DNA of 6,836 bases from Clostridiales bacterium (GTDB taxonomy: Bacteria; Bacillota; Clostridia; Peptostreptococcales; BM714). Under the pieces are notes generated by a model. It did not search any database. It saw only the letters and a list, made by a program, of their open reading frames with translations, and was not told the DNA's origin. Both the position numbers and the translations under genes were made by a program. Location: assembly GCA_002869095.1 (NCBI GenBank), contig PKTO01000067.1, positions 1 through 6,836 of the forward strand, in the 5' to 3' direction. The stretch's first letter is position 1. The number at the start of each line of letters is the position of its first letter. Shown here piece by piece: positions 5,590 through 6,836 of the stretch.

Positions 5590-6483
5590 TTAGCAATTAC
5601 AAACATTGACCATATGGCCTGTGAGTTCCGGTTTTATTTTTTCTTTAATTAGCCTTGCCACCCCTACCGCTTTTTCCAGATCCACACCAGTGGAAACACC
5701 CATTTCCTCAAGCATGTTGACAAGGTCCTCAGATGCCACATTGCCCGCGGCGCCGGGTGCGAAGGGGCATCCCCCAAGGCCTCCCGCAGCAGCCTCGAAC
5801 AGATTGAATCCATTCTGCAGAGCCACAACAATATTGGCAAGGGCCATTCCACGGGTGTCATGCATGTGGAGTCCTATCTCCTTGTCTTGATAGGCGGCCT
5901 TCACGGCCTTTAGCACTTCATCGACCTGCGCAGGATTTGCGACACCGATTGTATCGCAGAGGCATACGCCGTCTATTCCCATTCCGTAAGCGCGGTCCAT
6001 CATTGCAATCACATTCTCGACAGGAACTTTTCCGTCGAATGGGCATCCGAATGCAGTTGCGATATCCAATTTTATTTTAAGCGTCTTGAATTCAGACCTT
6101 ATTTTTTCAAGCTCCAGCAAAGACTCTTCCACCGTGCGCCTTATGTTGGCCTTGTTGTGGGCCTCGCTGGCTGAAATCACGCAGCTGACCTCGCCTATTC
6201 CGGCTTCATATGCGGCTTTTGCGCCATGAAAGTTCGGGACAAGCGCAACAAACTCAACATCCTTGTATTTTTCCACGGCTGCCTTGGCAACTTCTTTTGC
6301 ATCCTTCATCTGTGGAATGGCCTTGGGATGCACAAACGACGTCACCTGTATCTTCTTGAACCCTGCAGACACCATTCTATCCACAACTTCGAGCTTGACA
6401 TCTGTGGGAATGAATTCCTCCAGATTCTGAAACCCGTCCCTGGGTCCGACTTCAATGATTTTAGCTTTTTCAGGTAAAAGCAT
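5590..6483 (-). CDS. HMG-CoA lyase family protein (DRE-TIM metallolyase)
   Basis: A 297-residue TIM-barrel lyase. HMG-CoA lyases cleave 3-hydroxy-3-methylglutaryl-CoA to acetoacetate and acetyl-CoA. Family motifs are clear: EVGPRDGFQN (11-20; R15, D16), SFVHPKAIPQM (49-59), FGCPFDGKV (145-153), DTIGVANP (177-184), the metal-binding HMHD (H206, H208), the signature GGLGGCPFAPGAAGN with catalytic C239 and metal ligand N248, and D177. These align with human R41, D42, D204, H233, H235, C266 and N275. Two conserved acidic positions differ: human E72 (IETTSF) is Q46 (IQVTSF) and E47 (QNEK) is L21, so a different 3-hydroxyacyl-CoA substrate is possible. The C-terminus ends CNC. ATG follows AGGGGG by 5 bases. 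Coupling to a CaiB-type CoA-transferase suggests activation of a free acid to its CoA ester and then cleavage. Family certain, substrate open. Confidence 0.93.
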   Translation of the reverse strand: MLLPEKAKIIEVGPRDGFQNLEEFIPTDVKLEVVDRMVSAGFKKIQVTSFVHPKAIPQMKDAKEVAKAAVEKYKDVEFVALVPNFHGAKAAYEAGIGEVSCVISASEAHNKANIRRTVEESLLELEKIRSEFKTLKIKLDIATAFGCPFDGKVPVENVIAMMDRAYGMGIDGVCLCDTIGVANPAQVDEVLKAVKAAYQDKEIGLHMHDTRGMALANIVVALQNGFNLFEAAAGGLGGCPFAPGAAGNVASEDLVNMLEEMGVSTGVDLEKAVGVARLIKEKIKPELTGHMVNVCNC

Positions 6484-6492
6484 CTTATCCCC

Positions 6493-6836
6493 CTATATGA
6501 TTTTTTCGTTTTCGAGTATCAGTATTTCTTCCTCTGTAAGATTGAAGACATCCCTGAACACTTCGTAGTTGTGCTGTCCCAAGAGAGGCGCAGGAGTCTT
6601 GATTTCGGCCTTGGTCTCGCTGAGCTTTATGTGCTGGCCTGTGACCTTCATGTCTCCGGCTATGGGATGCTTGAGGTCAACAAACATTTCCCTGTCGCCA
6701 GAAATGTGGGGATCCTTTACAACCCTTTCGATTGTGTTTATTGGAGCAGCAGGAATTCCATTGTCAAGGAGAAGCTCTACAATTTCATCCACATCCATTG
6801 TTTGTGTCCATTTTTCAACTATGAATTTTACATCCG
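6493..6836 (-). CDS. CaiB/BaiF (class III) CoA-transferase, C-terminal fragment (5' end outside window)
   Basis: The frame is open from the right edge to a TAG stop; 113 complete residues are visible. The sequence matches the family's C-terminal portion: a helix with VEKWTQTMDVDEIVELLLDNGIP in two parts, then GIPAAPINTIERVVKDPHI, a HPIAGDMKVTGQHIKLSET stretch, PAPLLGQHN and a final acidic helix. Class III enzymes move CoA between carboxylic acids through an aspartyl anhydride; the catalytic Asp lies in the missing N-terminal part, so activity and donor or acceptor cannot be judged. An internal ATG at 6798 is not the start, because family sequence continues upstream of it. The stop lies 9 bases before the lyase ATG and overlaps its ribosome binding site (AGGGGG, 6489-6494), so the two genes form a coupled pair. 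Confidence 0.9.
   Translation of the reverse strand, partial: DVKFIVEKWTQTMDVDEIVELLLDNGIPAAPINTIERVVKDPHISGDREMFVDLKHPIAGDMKVTGQHIKLSETKAEIKTPAPLLGQHNYEVFRDVFNLTEEEILILENEKII

Noticed and set aside
6493..6798. A complete 101-residue protein starting at the ATG at 6798
   Set aside because: The frame stays open to the window edge with CaiB-family sequence upstream of that ATG, and no ribosome binding site precedes it.

Overview
All supported genes in this window lie on the minus strand, so transcription runs from high to low coordinates. The mid-GC coding sequence, AT-rich intergenic regions, strong AGGAGG-type ribosome binding sites, consensus-like -35/-10 promoters and T-tailed hairpin terminators suggest a Gram-positive anaerobe of the Firmicutes, probably an amino-acid-fermenting clostridium. 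This is an inference from style and gene content; there is no rRNA or other phylogenetic marker.

Layout in transcription order. (1) The right edge holds the C-terminal part of a class III (CaiB/BaiF) CoA-transferase. It is tightly coupled to an HMG-CoA-lyase family gene, and the pair ends at a strong intrinsic terminator (5535-5586). (2) A gap of about 280 bases carries the promoter of an IclR-family regulator (4539-5309), which has its own terminator (4466-4503). (3) A promoter region (about 4331-4460) with two good sigma-A-like promoters and several inverted repeats leads into a probable four-gene operon: a divergent ureohydrolase (agmatinase/arginase fold), an Asp/Glu racemase-superfamily protein, an Nramp-fold membrane transporter, and a MalY/PatB-type PLP C-S lyase/aminotransferase that runs just off the left edge.

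The operon looks like an uptake-and-breakdown module for a nitrogen-rich small molecule, perhaps a guanidino, formimino or amino-acid-like compound, controlled by the adjacent IclR protein. Two of its proteins depart from their families at functional residues. The Nramp-like protein has GPGT and VPY where metal-transporting Nramps have DPGN and MPH. The ureohydrolase has Cys in place of the first, metal-bridging Asp of the DxD motif and Arg where a catalytic-loop His is expected. The HMG-CoA-lyase family protein also differs at conserved acidic positions. The best candidate for something undescribed is therefore the IclR-controlled ureohydrolase/racemase/Nramp-like/PatB operon. A near-identical 13-base motif overlaps the -35 box of both the regulator's promoter and one operon promoter, which suggests shared control and autoregulation.

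No tRNA, rRNA, CRISPR array, insertion sequence or plus-strand gene is supported.
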